Part shown: one piece after another, positions 45,121 through 53,875 of the stretch | Position numbering within the stretch: position 1 is the first letter of the stretch | Layout: each line of letters starts with the position of its first letter | Source of the DNA: Acidobacteriota bacterium | GTDB taxonomy: Bacteria; Acidobacteriota; Blastocatellia; UBA7656 | Length of the DNA: 64,000 nt | Reading direction: 5' to 3' | Assembly: GCA_038040445.1 (NCBI GenBank) | Contig: JBBPIG010000009.1 | Location: 148,601-212,600 of the forward strand | Translations under genes and position numbers: made by a program | The notes under the pieces: model-generated | The model's input: the letters and a program-made list of their open reading frames with translations, nothing else | Told to the model about the DNA's origin: nothing | Databases searched by the model: none

Positions 45121-45870
45121 TCACTTATTTGAGTTGAGATAGCTCACGCGTGCGGAGAGGCGGCCCGCATCGTGGCAGTTCATGCAGGTGAGACTCGTGG
45201 TCGCCGCTGCCTCAGGATTTGCCTTCCACTTCTTAGCCATAGACTCGTAAGGTGTGTTGGCCATCACAGCTAGCATCTTGTCGACCAACTGTGCCGACTC
45301 TTCCGCGTGACCGGTACGCTGCGCCGACTGAGCAAGCCCGGCGAGAACCTCACCTCTAAGATGCACCGGCAGCCGATCGACGATCCCAGCCTGCAGGTTG
45401 TAGAGCGCCTTGTAGGAGTCATAAGCCTGTGACCAGGCGTGCGTGCGATATTCCTTCGGAAGCCGGTCCCCGAAAATTGCGAAGCTGCCACCGGTGATCG
45501 CCGCGACTCCATCGTTCCCCGTGGTGGGCTTTGCGGCCTCGGCGAAAGCATCGAGCGCCTCGCGGTAGTATCGCTGAAACTCATCGGTGCGCTTGTCTTC
45601 GTAGGCGCGTACGGCGCGATAGAGAGAGGCACCGCCCTTCCACGACATCAGGTTGGCTCTTTGGGCAGGGCGTTGTTCCAGCAGCAACTGAATGTTCTTT
45701 TCTCCCCTCGAGAAGCGCTCCATGTCGTCCGCCATCCAGCCGGCGAAGATATCCTCGCGAACGAGAGTGTGAACGGTAAGTCGAGAGTCCGAGAGCGGCG
45801 ACTGTGGCGACTGGGCCACGGCCGCAGTCACGAATGCGACTACGAGAAGAGTTTTGGTGATACGAAACAA
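45121..45870 (-). CDS. Secreted helical protein with a C-terminal CxxCH haem motif
   Basis: With the TTG start at 45870, which has a perfect AGGAGGT seven bases upstream, the protein has 249 residues and a signal peptide (TKTLLVVAFVTAAVAQS). The body is helical, with a TPR-like or cytochrome-like layout, and includes REDIFAGWMADDMERFSRGE and MSWKGGASLYRAVRAYE. A single c-type haem motif CMNCH sits about 20 residues from the C-terminus. I do not recognise a named family; similar proteins occur in Acidobacteriota and Planctomycetes. It may be a mono-haem protein, though a single C-terminal CxxCH could also be non-haem. Confidence 0.75.
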   Translation of the reverse strand: MFRITKTLLVVAFVTAAVAQSPQSPLSDSRLTVHTLVREDIFAGWMADDMERFSRGEKNIQLLLEQRPAQRANLMSWKGGASLYRAVRAYEDKRTDEFQRYYREALDAFAEAAKPTTGNDGVAAITGGSFAIFGDRLPKEYRTHAWSQAYDSYKALYNLQAGIVDRLPVHLRGEVLAGLAQSAQRTGHAEESAQLVDKMLAVMANTPYESMAKKWKANPEAAATTSLTCMNCHDAGRLSARVSYLNSNK

Positions 45871-46109
45871 AGCTTGCACCTCCTGAGTTGAAGTTCCTGA
45901 ATTGCCGTCGAGTCTAGCAGCCGGGAGACCCGAGATCAACGACGCAACGGCTCACGGTACTCAGAGTCGTTAAGCGGGAGTCTTGATAGCGGCGCTCCCT
46001 GTTTGCTGAACGCCAGGATGTCGCAAAGTGTTCCGAGGATCGATCGGACAGTCCAAACGCTTGACCTATGCGAGCGCTGTAGTTGAAGCTATTAGCCACT
46101 GTGAAACCA

Positions 46110-47945
46110 ATGCCGGCACGACCCGACAAAAGCTCCGCAAAAGAAGCCACTGACGCGAAAGAAAAGCCAAGAGTGTCGCCCCGAGATCTGTTGCGGCTGC
46201 TGTCCTACGCGAAGCCATATCGGGTCAGGCTCGCCGTTGCGTTGCTCTCGCTGTTGATCGCTGGCGGACTTGGGCTGGCGTTTCCTCAGGTGGTGGGCAT
46301 GCTCATAGACGCCGCCTTCGTCCAACGCGATTCGCACAAGCTGAACCAGTTCGCGTTGCTTCTCGTCGGGGTTTTTGGCGCCCAGGCAGGATTCAGTTTC
46401 TTGCGAACCTACCTCCTCTCGTACACTGGCGAACGGATCGTCGCTGATGTTCGCACTCAGGTCTACAACCATCTCACGGATCTTCCCGTGTCGTTCTTTG
46501 CCAACCGCAGAGTAGGCGAGCTGACTTCGCGATTGGCGTCGGACGTGAGCGTAGTCCAGACCGTAACCACGGGCAGCATCACCGAGCTTCTCCGATCGGG
46601 GTTGTTGTTGGTGGGTGGCGTAACGATTATCTTCATCACCAACGCCCGATTGTCGCTGCTGATGCTCGCCATCGTGCCGGTTGTAATTGTCGCGGCGCAT
46701 TTGTATGGCCGCTACGTTCGCCGATTGAGCACCCAGGTCCAGGACCGCCTCGCCGAAGCAAACTCGGTCCTCGAGGAGACGCTGTCCGCAATTCGCATCG
46801 TTCAATCGTTTGTCCGCGAGGAGTATGAACGCGCGCGCTATCGCGACAGGATTCAGGATTCGTTGAAACTGGCCGTGAAGCGCGCGGTCGCAAGCGGCGG
46901 CTTCATCGCGTTCATCATTCTGGTGGTCTACAGCGGCATAGCGGTGGTTCTGTGGTTTGGGAGCCGCATGGTTATTTCCGGTCAAATGACCGCTGGCGAT
47001 CTGATCAAGTTCGTGCTCTATACATTCTTCGTTGCCGGAGCGGTCGGCGGGATGAGCGAGCTTTACGGCCAGTTCAATCAAGCGATCGGTTCGACCCGGC
47101 GAGTGTTCGAGTTACTCGATATCAAACCGGAGATAAAGGACCGCGACAATCCTGAGCCGCTTGAAAGCGTTCAAGGCCACGTTGAGCTGATCGACGTGCA
47201 ATTCACTTATCCCGACGAGCGAGCGCTGCCCGTCTTGAAAGGCGTGACCATCGAAGCGAAGCCCGGCGAGCTCATTGCGCTGGTCGGTCCGAGCGGGGCA
47301 GGGAAGTCTACGCTGGTAGCATTGATCCCGCGCTTCTACGATGTGAGCTCGGGCGCGATTCTGATCGACGGCCACGACATCAGGTCAGTGCGACTTGTGG
47401 ACTTGAGGGGCGCGATTGGAATGGTGCCTCAAGAGACGACGCTTTTTGGCGGGGCCATTCGCGAGAACATCGCTTACGGCAAGCTGGGCGCGGTCGATGA
47501 CGAGATTGAGGCCGTGGCTCGCGCGGCTCATGCTCATGAGTTCATCTCGGAATTCCCGGACGGCTACGACACGATCGTCGGCGAGCGCGGAGTAAAGCTT
47601 TCGGGTGGCCAGCGCCAGCGAATCGCAATCGCGCGCGCGCTGCTGAAGAACCCGGCGATTCTGATACTCGACGAAGCGACCAGTTCGCTCGATTCTGAAT
47701 CGGAGCGATTGGTGCAAGACGCGCTCGAAACGTTGATGCAAGGCCGCACAACATTCGTGATAGCTCATCGGCTCTCGACGGTGCGACGCGCGGACCGGAT
47801 CATCGTGCTCGATGAAGGACGGATTGTCGAAGAAGGCACGCACGACGAGTTGTTGGCTGGTGGTGGACTCTACAAGCGACTTCATGAGATTCAGTTTAGA
47901 GATTACCCGACCACTCTCGGCGACGTGGGTCAAACGGAGTGGTGA
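46110..47945 (+). CDS. ABC-type exporter, fused permease/ATPase (MsbA/BmrA-like)
   Basis: An ABC half-transporter of about 611 residues. Six membrane helices (ABC transporter type 1 exporter fold) include the conserved PVSFFANRRVGELTSRLASDV loop. The ATPase has Walker A GPSGAGKST, Q-loop PQETTLFGG, signature LSGGQ and Walker B ILILDEATSSLD, then AHRLSTV. Homodimers export lipids, drugs or peptides. The start is uncertain: ATG 46110 is my choice, with GTG 46101 and TTG 46083 in frame and no strong ribosome site. It faces the RiPP operon tail to tail, so it could export its product, but it is on the opposite strand. Confidence 0.9.
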   Translation: MPARPDKSSAKEATDAKEKPRVSPRDLLRLLSYAKPYRVRLAVALLSLLIAGGLGLAFPQVVGMLIDAAFVQRDSHKLNQFALLLVGVFGAQAGFSFLRTYLLSYTGERIVADVRTQVYNHLTDLPVSFFANRRVGELTSRLASDVSVVQTVTTGSITELLRSGLLLVGGVTIIFITNARLSLLMLAIVPVVIVAAHLYGRYVRRLSTQVQDRLAEANSVLEETLSAIRIVQSFVREEYERARYRDRIQDSLKLAVKRAVASGGFIAFIILVVYSGIAVVLWFGSRMVISGQMTAGDLIKFVLYTFFVAGAVGGMSELYGQFNQAIGSTRRVFELLDIKPEIKDRDNPEPLESVQGHVELIDVQFTYPDERALPVLKGVTIEAKPGELIALVGPSGAGKSTLVALIPRFYDVSSGAILIDGHDIRSVRLVDLRGAIGMVPQETTLFGGAIRENIAYGKLGAVDDEIEAVARAAHAHEFISEFPDGYDTIVGERGVKLSGGQRQRIAIARALLKNPAILILDEATSSLDSESERLVQDALETLMQGRTTFVIAHRLSTVRRADRIIVLDEGRIVEEGTHDELLAGGGLYKRLHEIQFRDYPTTLGDVGQTEW

Positions 47946-48223
47946 TTTCTCGTGACTCCTCGCAACTCGTCTCTGAGAACCTCGACGCTCTCCGCGGTTT
48001 CGTTCGGCTAGAGGCCCCGGAGCTGCCCCCCGTCGCAACGGACCAATCACAGAAGCTCCTACTAAGCATCGTTCACCACGAGTTCGGTACAATCCAACGC
48101 TCACACTTCTGGGATCACTGGACGACATGAATACGATCGCACAACTGCTGGAGACTCTCATGGTAAAGCCGGGAAGCAAAGCCAGCCGGGAGTGATCCAG
48201 ATGCAATCAAAAATGTATTGGAA

Positions 48224-48979
48224 TCAGTCAACCCCACGCGAACGGGTGCGGCGCTTGTAGGTTCCAGGCTTACGGTCGGGTTTCGAAGCATCCAGCAGTG
48301 TCTTCGCGAAGGCGTCCCATAGGTCGGATGTCAAGGTCTGAACTCCCATCATCGACTTCGCCTCGGTCAAAGTTTTGGAGCGGTAAGCGCCTCTATGGAC
48401 CAGTTGAATCTGCGCATATGGGCGCTGCTTTCGAAACTCGATCGTTAGATCGGATTTCGTAATTCGTATGGGCGAAATCAGAGGACCCACCCACCAGTCT
48501 GTTTCAATGATCCCCTCGAGCACATCAAATGCGGCTTCGCGCGGATAGTTTGCTAGCGGCCTAACAAGCACTACCCAATCCGGCAGGGTACGTACTACCA
48601 ACCCGGACCAGATTTGAACTATGCCGGATTCGGGCGCATGACTTAGAAAAGGAAACGAACCGGGACAGATTCTTCCGGTTCGCGTCGAGTGCGCTGCTAG
48701 CTCCGCAGCCATTTCCTCAGCCACAACGCTTCGCAGCGGTTCCCAGTCGCGCGTCGCCGCACTTCTCCATACGCTCGCATGCCCGTCCCATCTTACGTCG
48801 AAGTCGATCGGGGGAAACATGTACCACCCGTAACCTGATGCAGACGTGAATGGTTCACAGTACTGGAAGGCTCTAAGCGAGATTGAGCCAACGATGCTTG
48901 GATCGGCGGGCTTTGGCGCCAGAGCATCCGGCCAGAGTTGATAGAATTCAATAAGGCTGTCGTGCTTCACCGTAACCAT
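48224..48979 (-). CDS. Hypothetical protein, last gene of the RiPP operon
   Basis: A 251-residue protein, aromatic-rich, with segments GYGWYMFPPIDFDVRWDG, FPFLSHAPESGIVQIWSG, RPLANYPREAAFDV and ETDWWVGPL. I cannot assign it to a family with confidence. The conserved-looking Trp/Tyr/Pro-rich blocks remind me of small uncharacterised proteins seen beside RiPP and natural-product genes (DUF6065-like), but this is a faint likeness. The C-terminus is basic (TYKRRTRSRG). Its ATG directly follows the stop codon of the class II aldolase gene, so it is translated from the same mRNA as the maturation enzymes. Confidence 0.6.
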   Translation of the reverse strand: MVTVKHDSLIEFYQLWPDALAPKPADPSIVGSISLRAFQYCEPFTSASGYGWYMFPPIDFDVRWDGHASVWRSAATRDWEPLRSVVAEEMAAELAAHSTRTGRICPGSFPFLSHAPESGIVQIWSGLVVRTLPDWVVLVRPLANYPREAAFDVLEGIIETDWWVGPLISPIRITKSDLTIEFRKQRPYAQIQLVHRGAYRSKTLTEAKSMMGVQTLTSDLWDAFAKTLLDASKPDRKPGTYKRRTRSRGVD

Positions 48980-49741
48980 TCAATTATTTTCCAAAGGGAA
49001 GTGTGCGTACTCACTTGCGTTCTGCGAAACTAAGTGCGAAAGCGTAGGCCAGACAGCGCTCGCGTGGTGGTGGATGAGCGCGTCAGCTTGACCGCTTATC
49101 GCAACGCATACTTCTGTTAGCATCGGCAGCAACGGAACCCCCGCCATTTGGCCCGCTATCTGCGACTCACAGGCCCGTTGTAGCAAGTGCATCCGCACAA
49201 ACGCTTCTGGAACATTCCTTCCGCACACAAGCAGGCCGTGATGTCGAAGTATCATCGCGTCATTTTTGGCAAGATCACGGGCGGTGCCGGCTGGCTCATC
49301 CTCTCCCAAACGAGCTTCGTGATATGCGAGCTTGCCGAAAAACATCGCCGCTTGGTTGCTCAGCATTTGGAGTCCGGATTCCTGCATAGAGACAGCAATT
49401 CCGGCAGTAGTGTGGGTGTGTAGCACACAGTGTATATCCTTCCGCGCGGTGTAAATGGCGCTGTGTATGGCCACTCCAACTCCCTCTTTCTGTTCGCCTT
49501 GCCGTAAACAATCATTCTCCGCGCGAAGACTGTGGCGATAGAGCAAGTCTTCCCGCATCGCACCCAACCAACAACCGTGTGGATTGATAATAAATCTCTC
49601 TTCAAGACTTCCCTTAAGGCGGGTAGAAAGATGCGTGGCTCCCAAGTCGGTCCACCCAAAGCGCGCGAAGAGTCGGCATGCGGTTACTAGATCGTGTCTG
49701 ATAGCCGCCTCATCGTCGTGAGTCTCGCCTGCCATTGCCAT
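48980..49741 (-). CDS. Class II aldolase/adducin family protein in the RiPP operon
   Basis: A 253-residue protein with the class II aldolase/adducin fold. The zinc ligands are visible: His108 and His110 in VLHTHTTAG, and the late histidine in LRHHGLLVCG. The usual catalytic Ser-Glu before the AxxH segment (SExxxH) is replaced by EGVGVAIHSAIY, a form seen in adducin-like members, so it may not be an aldolase. It starts at ATG 49741 with AGGGAG six bases upstream and is 75 bases after the radical SAM gene. Its job in a peptide pathway is unclear; it could act on a hydroxylated or aldehyde-bearing side chain, or supply a small precursor. Confidence 0.82.
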   Translation of the reverse strand: MAMAGETHDDEAAIRHDLVTACRLFARFGWTDLGATHLSTRLKGSLEERFIINPHGCWLGAMREDLLYRHSLRAENDCLRQGEQKEGVGVAIHSAIYTARKDIHCVLHTHTTAGIAVSMQESGLQMLSNQAAMFFGKLAYHEARLGEDEPAGTARDLAKNDAMILRHHGLLVCGRNVPEAFVRMHLLQRACESQIAGQMAGVPLLPMLTEVCVAISGQADALIHHHASAVWPTLSHLVSQNASEYAHFPLENN

Positions 49742-49816
49742 AATGCACTCCCTTGGCCGAACCCCGTGCAGTCGTAGTTGATCAATGGGTTTGGGAAATG
49801 GACGCCCAGCATTTCA

Positions 49817-51841
49817 CTAACACACAAGCAGATGGCTCTCACGCTCGATTATTAGATCGTCATCATCACCTGAAGCCACAGATGCTGATTGGATGGCCGC
49901 CGCCACTTGCGCAAGGCCATCACTTTTTGGCGAGTACTCTTGCAATGACATTGCCAGTGACAGCACAGAACCGTTGTACTCCAGCACGATGCCGTTGGCC
50001 ACCAAGGCATCGAGCGCTGCTGTGATGAGCGCGGCTTCGGGCTCACCTCCGCGGCGAACTGCTTCCTGCATCAATTGTGTTTTGGCGGTGCGACGCCAGC
50101 AGGTGCGCACGATACTACTCGCAAGACGATCCAGGATCACCACGGGTTGAACGGCTATCGGTCGCGTGTCCACAATCAAAACCTCTTCACCCTGATCTAC
50201 ATATACTAGTTCTGATTTATCATGTTCTCGAAACCACATACCCAGCGATTGCACAAGTGCGGAAGTATACCTGCTTACGTCCTGCGGGGGCTGGTAATCG
50301 AAAGTAAAATAATACGCCATTTTTTCCAGTAGTTCCGGTTTCAACCCAAAAACATATTCATACGATGCATATGGATGCAGATTGGCCAGGCCCCAAGTTT
50401 TTGGATCATTGAAATATGGGCTGAAACGGTCGAGCCGGACTGAGCCTCCGCCATTAGGCGGAGGAAGGTGTGTGAGGAGAGGCATCAATCTAGCTATCGA
50501 ATCGTATTGTTCGGGAGATTCTCCCGGGAATCCCCATAGATAGTTCCAACTGACCTGAACCCCCAATTCCTTGCACCACTTTAGAAGTTGGATATTCTGG
50601 AGGGCGGATACGCCCTTGCGCATCAGCTTCAACGTCTCATCTGTAAGGCTTTCAATTCCCGGCTGCAGCCGATCGATGCCGGCCTCCGCCAACGCCTTTA
50701 GTTGATCCCGCCTTAAGTTCGACTTCGTCTCGAAAAAGATGGAGACTCCGAGATTCATCTCCGCAACGCTCGGAACAAACGAGTCTAAATATTCATGGTC
50801 GAGAATATTATCCGTCATATCGATCGGAAGACTTCCGTAGCGGCGAACTAGGTCTTCAAGCTGTCGTGCCGCGAGTTCTGGGGACTTTGACCGAAACCGC
50901 ATCGTTTGTCCGTTCAAGCCACAGAAGGTACAGTGTTGCTTCGCACCCCACCAGCACCCGCGCGATGTCTCAAAGGGAAGATGAATCGGAATCTTATCTC
51001 GCCATTCCATTTGCCCAATGGTATCGAAGTACTCTTCAAAATGTGGCAGCAGATCCTGGGGAACCATAGGGCTCGAAGTTCGTAGATCAACCAGCTCTCC
51101 GCACGATGCGGATGGGTTCGTCTGAGGACTCTTGACGCTGCGGATGACTAGGTTACCTATAGAGCGAAGAGGTTTGTCAGACGCAACTTGATGAAGAAGG
51201 TCAATAAAGGCAACCTCGCCCTCCCCGCTAACGATTGCGTCTATGAACTCGTAGGAATCGAGGAGCGTTTCCCCCATCGGCTGTTCAAAATTGGCCCCGC
51301 CGAACACGATAATCGTATCAGACGCCAGTTCCTTGATACTTCGCGCTGCCGCAAGCGAAGCTGCCGTTTGCTGGAATACTGAAGTGAAACCAACAATCTG
51401 CGGCTGTTCAGCTAGTATGAAATCGACTTCCGCGTCAATGAAATCCTTGGCAAGGGAAGTCGCCCGATCAATGTCCGCTAACACCCGTTCGAGTTCGATG
51501 CTTCGAGCGCTTGGGTTATAGCAACGGGAGGCTTCAGATTGGCGCTGGAGCCACTCGAAGTAAACCTCTCGTTCTTTCCAACCTTTTCCCGGCAGCAAGC
51601 CCGAGAAGATCCATTCACCAGCAAGCGACGTCGGGGCTGGGAACCCCTCTGCCATCCTCTGGTAGGCCTCGATGCCAAAAAGATCCGCGAAATAGAGCGT
51701 CGAATACCGGATCGTGCAATTGTAGGTCTCTTGTTGAGCCGCTGCCTTTAATAGGCCTAGAGCCAGCGACGGAATGTAAATCGGGCCAAACGGCATCGTT
51801 GCGAGGATCGTCTTTGGAGAAGTATTTCCGGCTATATTCAT
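49817..51841 (-). CDS. RiPP-maturation B12-binding radical SAM protein
   Basis: A 674-residue protein of the RiPP maturation radical SAM type (rSAM_ocin_1-like). An N-terminal B12-binding Rossmann domain contains PQIVGFTSVFQQTAASLAAAR and VFGGAN. The radical SAM cluster site is the family's spaced form C-x7-C-x2-C in SRGCWWGAKQHCTFCGLNG (here Cys296, Cys304, Cys307), followed by LWGFPGESPEQY. The C-terminal 200 residues form a helical/winged domain that may bind the leader. Relatives do C-methylation or other sp3-carbon chemistry on precursor peptides. Its ATG overlaps the stop of the HExxH gene (ATGA). Confidence 0.92.
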   Translation of the reverse strand: MNIAGNTSPKTILATMPFGPIYIPSLALGLLKAAAQQETYNCTIRYSTLYFADLFGIEAYQRMAEGFPAPTSLAGEWIFSGLLPGKGWKEREVYFEWLQRQSEASRCYNPSARSIELERVLADIDRATSLAKDFIDAEVDFILAEQPQIVGFTSVFQQTAASLAAARSIKELASDTIIVFGGANFEQPMGETLLDSYEFIDAIVSGEGEVAFIDLLHQVASDKPLRSIGNLVIRSVKSPQTNPSASCGELVDLRTSSPMVPQDLLPHFEEYFDTIGQMEWRDKIPIHLPFETSRGCWWGAKQHCTFCGLNGQTMRFRSKSPELAARQLEDLVRRYGSLPIDMTDNILDHEYLDSFVPSVAEMNLGVSIFFETKSNLRRDQLKALAEAGIDRLQPGIESLTDETLKLMRKGVSALQNIQLLKWCKELGVQVSWNYLWGFPGESPEQYDSIARLMPLLTHLPPPNGGGSVRLDRFSPYFNDPKTWGLANLHPYASYEYVFGLKPELLEKMAYYFTFDYQPPQDVSRYTSALVQSLGMWFREHDKSELVYVDQGEEVLIVDTRPIAVQPVVILDRLASSIVRTCWRRTAKTQLMQEAVRRGGEPEAALITAALDALVANGIVLEYNGSVLSLAMSLQEYSPKSDGLAQVAAAIQSASVASGDDDDLIIERESHLLVC

Positions 51842-52983
51842 AAGCACACACCATTTGCCTGGTCACAAAACCCGACCAGTTCGCGCAACGCTGACGAGGC
51901 CGCTGACGATACCAGCAATGAGTCTCTTAGCACTGGCAACCGTCGTTCAACACGTTTAAGGTCGTCGACTGCGCGATCAACACCTGCCCCACTAGCATTC
52001 GAGGACACGATCCAATGCAGGAAGTCTAGAGTAGCTGAATAAATCAGATATGCTTGAGCCATCACGGGGGCAGGTACAAGTCGTTCGGTGAATGGCGAAC
52101 GCACCACAGCACCATTTTCCTCAACGGCCAAACTAGGCCGAACAAACCACAAAGACCAAAGCTGCTGATGGCAGTACTCATGCAAGAGATGAACTGCAGT
52201 ATCAATAACGTCGCCTGGAATTACGTCCGCGAAGATGGCTCCATAGTAACCAAGCCTGCAACTGAAACTTCGACGCGGCTGCTCGCCAAGTGGTGGCGTA
52301 AGCGCTATTGTTCGAATTCGCGACAAGAAGTTCACACATAACTCCGACGAATACTCTCGGAGAATCACGATGGCTGACTCGATTGTTGCGACGCGATCCA
52401 AATCAAAAGAGTCTGCCTGTTTTTGTTCATATGGGGGATACAAGTGAACTGGAAGAAAATCATCGAACAGCCCGTTGGTGGGCATAAGCACACATAAGGG
52501 AGCCAAGTTAGGCGCTACCGCAATCGGAGAAGCACACACCGACCAAGCGCCGTTGGATAAGCGAAGAATCTCTCCATGCGAATGGACAAGACGCAGAAAC
52601 GCTAATCCAGAACCCGCAACTGTGTCAGCATCTGCCAAATGACAATGGACAAGCAAGAGGGAAGCGTGGACGTTCCTCAGTTGGTCGTCTGCCGCGTCAG
52701 CCGTAAGCGCATACAGGCGGAGAAACACCTCCGGGTCAGCTAGCCTGTATGATTCCCCTTGATGCTCCCAGTCCAGCCAAGTCCGCAACAAGAGAGCCAA
52801 CATTGACCGCAGAACTGTCGAAGGTGAGGCTCGAGCCAAGGCCTGTTCGCACAGACCTCTCGCGATTACGCCCCAGTCCTCATCACCTTCTAGAGTTCGA
52901 GACCGAAGCAATCCAGCCAAGTCCGTACGATGTGGGTGCGGTTTGGACCGCATTTCACTAGTGACGACGCACGAAAGGCACAT
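51838..52983 (-). CDS. HExxH-motif RiPP-associated protein (putative peptide hydroxylase)
   Basis: A protein of about 381 residues (ATG at 52983, GAGG six bases upstream). The key motif is LLHEYCHQQLW near residue 268, a HExxH followed by a helix, set in a mostly helical protein with a distal YSATLDFLHW segment. This matches the HEXXH-motif domain proteins repeatedly found beside B12 radical SAM enzymes in RiPP clusters. Members have been reported as 2-oxoglutarate-dependent peptide beta-hydroxylases rather than proteases. It lies 46 bases after the precursor gene and overlaps the radical SAM gene. The in-frame TTG at 53040 would overlap the precursor. Confidence 0.82.
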   Translation of the reverse strand: MCLSCVVTSEMRSKPHPHRTDLAGLLRSRTLEGDEDWGVIARGLCEQALARASPSTVLRSMLALLLRTWLDWEHQGESYRLADPEVFLRLYALTADAADDQLRNVHASLLLVHCHLADADTVAGSGLAFLRLVHSHGEILRLSNGAWSVCASPIAVAPNLAPLCVLMPTNGLFDDFLPVHLYPPYEQKQADSFDLDRVATIESAIVILREYSSELCVNFLSRIRTIALTPPLGEQPRRSFSCRLGYYGAIFADVIPGDVIDTAVHLLHEYCHQQLWSLWFVRPSLAVEENGAVVRSPFTERLVPAPVMAQAYLIYSATLDFLHWIVSSNASGAGVDRAVDDLKRVERRLPVLRDSLLVSSAASSALRELVGFCDQANGVCL

Positions 52984-53029
52984 CCTCGGCCTCACGCCGA
53001 CACTGCGGCATGCCTGCGCATCGTTGCTC

Positions 53030-53230
53030 CTAGAAATCAACGACCACGCCTATCCTAATCGCGGCGATGTTGGGGTCGAGAGCAGTCTTTTCGAGACTCT
53101 CTGAAAGGGCTTTATTCAGAGCCTTGTTTTTTACCAGGATGTTGCCCTTTGCATCGGTTGTGAAATTGTCTTTAAGCAAGGTCTTCTTATCCGCTTTAAG
53201 CTCCACAGCAGGACTACGTTTGACAGGCAT
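53030..53230 (-). CDS. Putative RiPP precursor peptide
   Basis: A 66-residue peptide at the head of the operon, starting at an ATG with GGAGG five bases upstream. The first 45 residues are Lys-rich and helical (KADKKTLLKD, NKALNKALSESLEK) and look like a leader. The last 15 or so change to a hydrophobic, beta-branched stretch, DPNIAAIRIGVVVDF, with no Cys and no Ser/Thr, the likely core. Ile, Val and Asp there are plausible sites for radical C-methylation and beta-hydroxylation. The leader is not of the nitrile-hydratase or Nif11 type that I know. Core borders and cleavage are not visible. Confidence 0.8.
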   Translation of the reverse strand: MPVKRSPAVELKADKKTLLKDNFTTDAKGNILVKNKALNKALSESLEKTALDPNIAAIRIGVVVDF

Positions 53231-53260
53231 TTTATCCTCCGATTTTAAGGTGTGCGTTGC

Positions 53261-53292
53261 AGAGAGTTATTAGCTCAGAATAACCACTCTCT
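53261..53292 (-). promoter_or_regulatory. Hairpin in the RiPP precursor 5' UTR
   Basis: Arms 53261-53271 (AGAGAGTTATT) and 53279-53292 (complement with a two-base bulge) pair around a 7-base loop, between the predicted start of transcription and the ribosome site. It may stabilise or regulate the precursor mRNA. Confidence 0.5.
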
Positions 53293-53308
53293 CCTTTGTA
53301 GCTCCGGC

Positions 53309-53337
53309 AGCCTACTATATCGTGTGGGATATGTCAA
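53309..53337 (-). promoter_or_regulatory. Predicted sigma-70-type promoter of the RiPP operon
   Basis: On the minus strand a perfect -35 box TTGACA (53337-53332) is followed after 17 bases by TAGGCT (53314-53309), a weak -10. Transcription would begin about 70 bases before the precursor ATG. The left end of the IS element lies only 15 bases upstream of the -35 box, so the core promoter survived the insertion, but anything further upstream was displaced. Confidence 0.5.
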
Positions 53338-53461
53338 TCACACATCACAAAGGGTGCGCGACAAATTAATAGGTAGGATTTGCAGGTTCTCTTTTTTTGT
53401 CATAGAATCTGAATGCAAATAAGCATTCAGAGAGGATGATATCCTCTGAAGGGAGGACGGG

Positions 53462-53875
53462 ATGAAAGAGAACTTGGAGGCGCTGGAAAGCCTTAGGAAC
53501 GATCTCCGTCGCCAATTGGATCAGTTGGGAGACTTTCGGCGAGGCACGATCTCAGTTAACTACCGCAAGTGTGGAAAGGCGAACTGCGCTTGCGCCCAAC
53601 CTAATCACCCCGGGCACGGGCCGCAGTATCTCTGGAATAGCACGGTTGGGGGTAAGAGTGTGGCCCAGAACCTGCGGTTAGGCCCGGAGTTGGAGAAGGT
53701 CAGAAGAGAAGTCGAGAACTACCAAGCGTTTCTGCGGCTGACAAAAGAGTTGGTCGGAGTTAACGAGAAGATTTGCAGGTTGCTCCCGGTGGAGGAGATA
53801 GAGGAGGAGCGAGAACTCGATGAGTTGAAAAAAAAACTACGAAGGTGGTTCTCCAGGAAGCGGAGCAAGAAATAA
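53462..53875 (+). CDS. IS accessory protein, DUF6788 type
   Basis: A 137-residue basic protein. The central motif GTISVNYRKCGKANCACA, then HPGHGPQYLW and KSVAQNLRLGPEL, is the DUF6788 pattern found next to ISKra4-type transposases, with a likely zinc site (C-x4-C-x-C). Helical ends flank it. It overlaps the transposase frame by 31 bases. In the overlap a run of nine A (53828-53836) directly follows the last stop codon of the transposase frame, so a -1 slip there would fuse the two proteins. Confidence 0.85.
   Translation: MKENLEALESLRNDLRRQLDQLGDFRRGTISVNYRKCGKANCACAQPNHPGHGPQYLWNSTVGGKSVAQNLRLGPELEKVRREVENYQAFLRLTKELVGVNEKICRLLPVEEIEEERELDELKKKLRRWFSRKRSKK

Noticed and set aside
46092..47081. 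A 329-codon open frame on the minus strand
   Set aside because: Antisense to the membrane part of the ABC exporter, which has complete conserved motifs.
47939..48130. Possible 63-residue gene after the ABC exporter
   Set aside because: It overlaps the exporter stop and has no ribosome site or family likeness.
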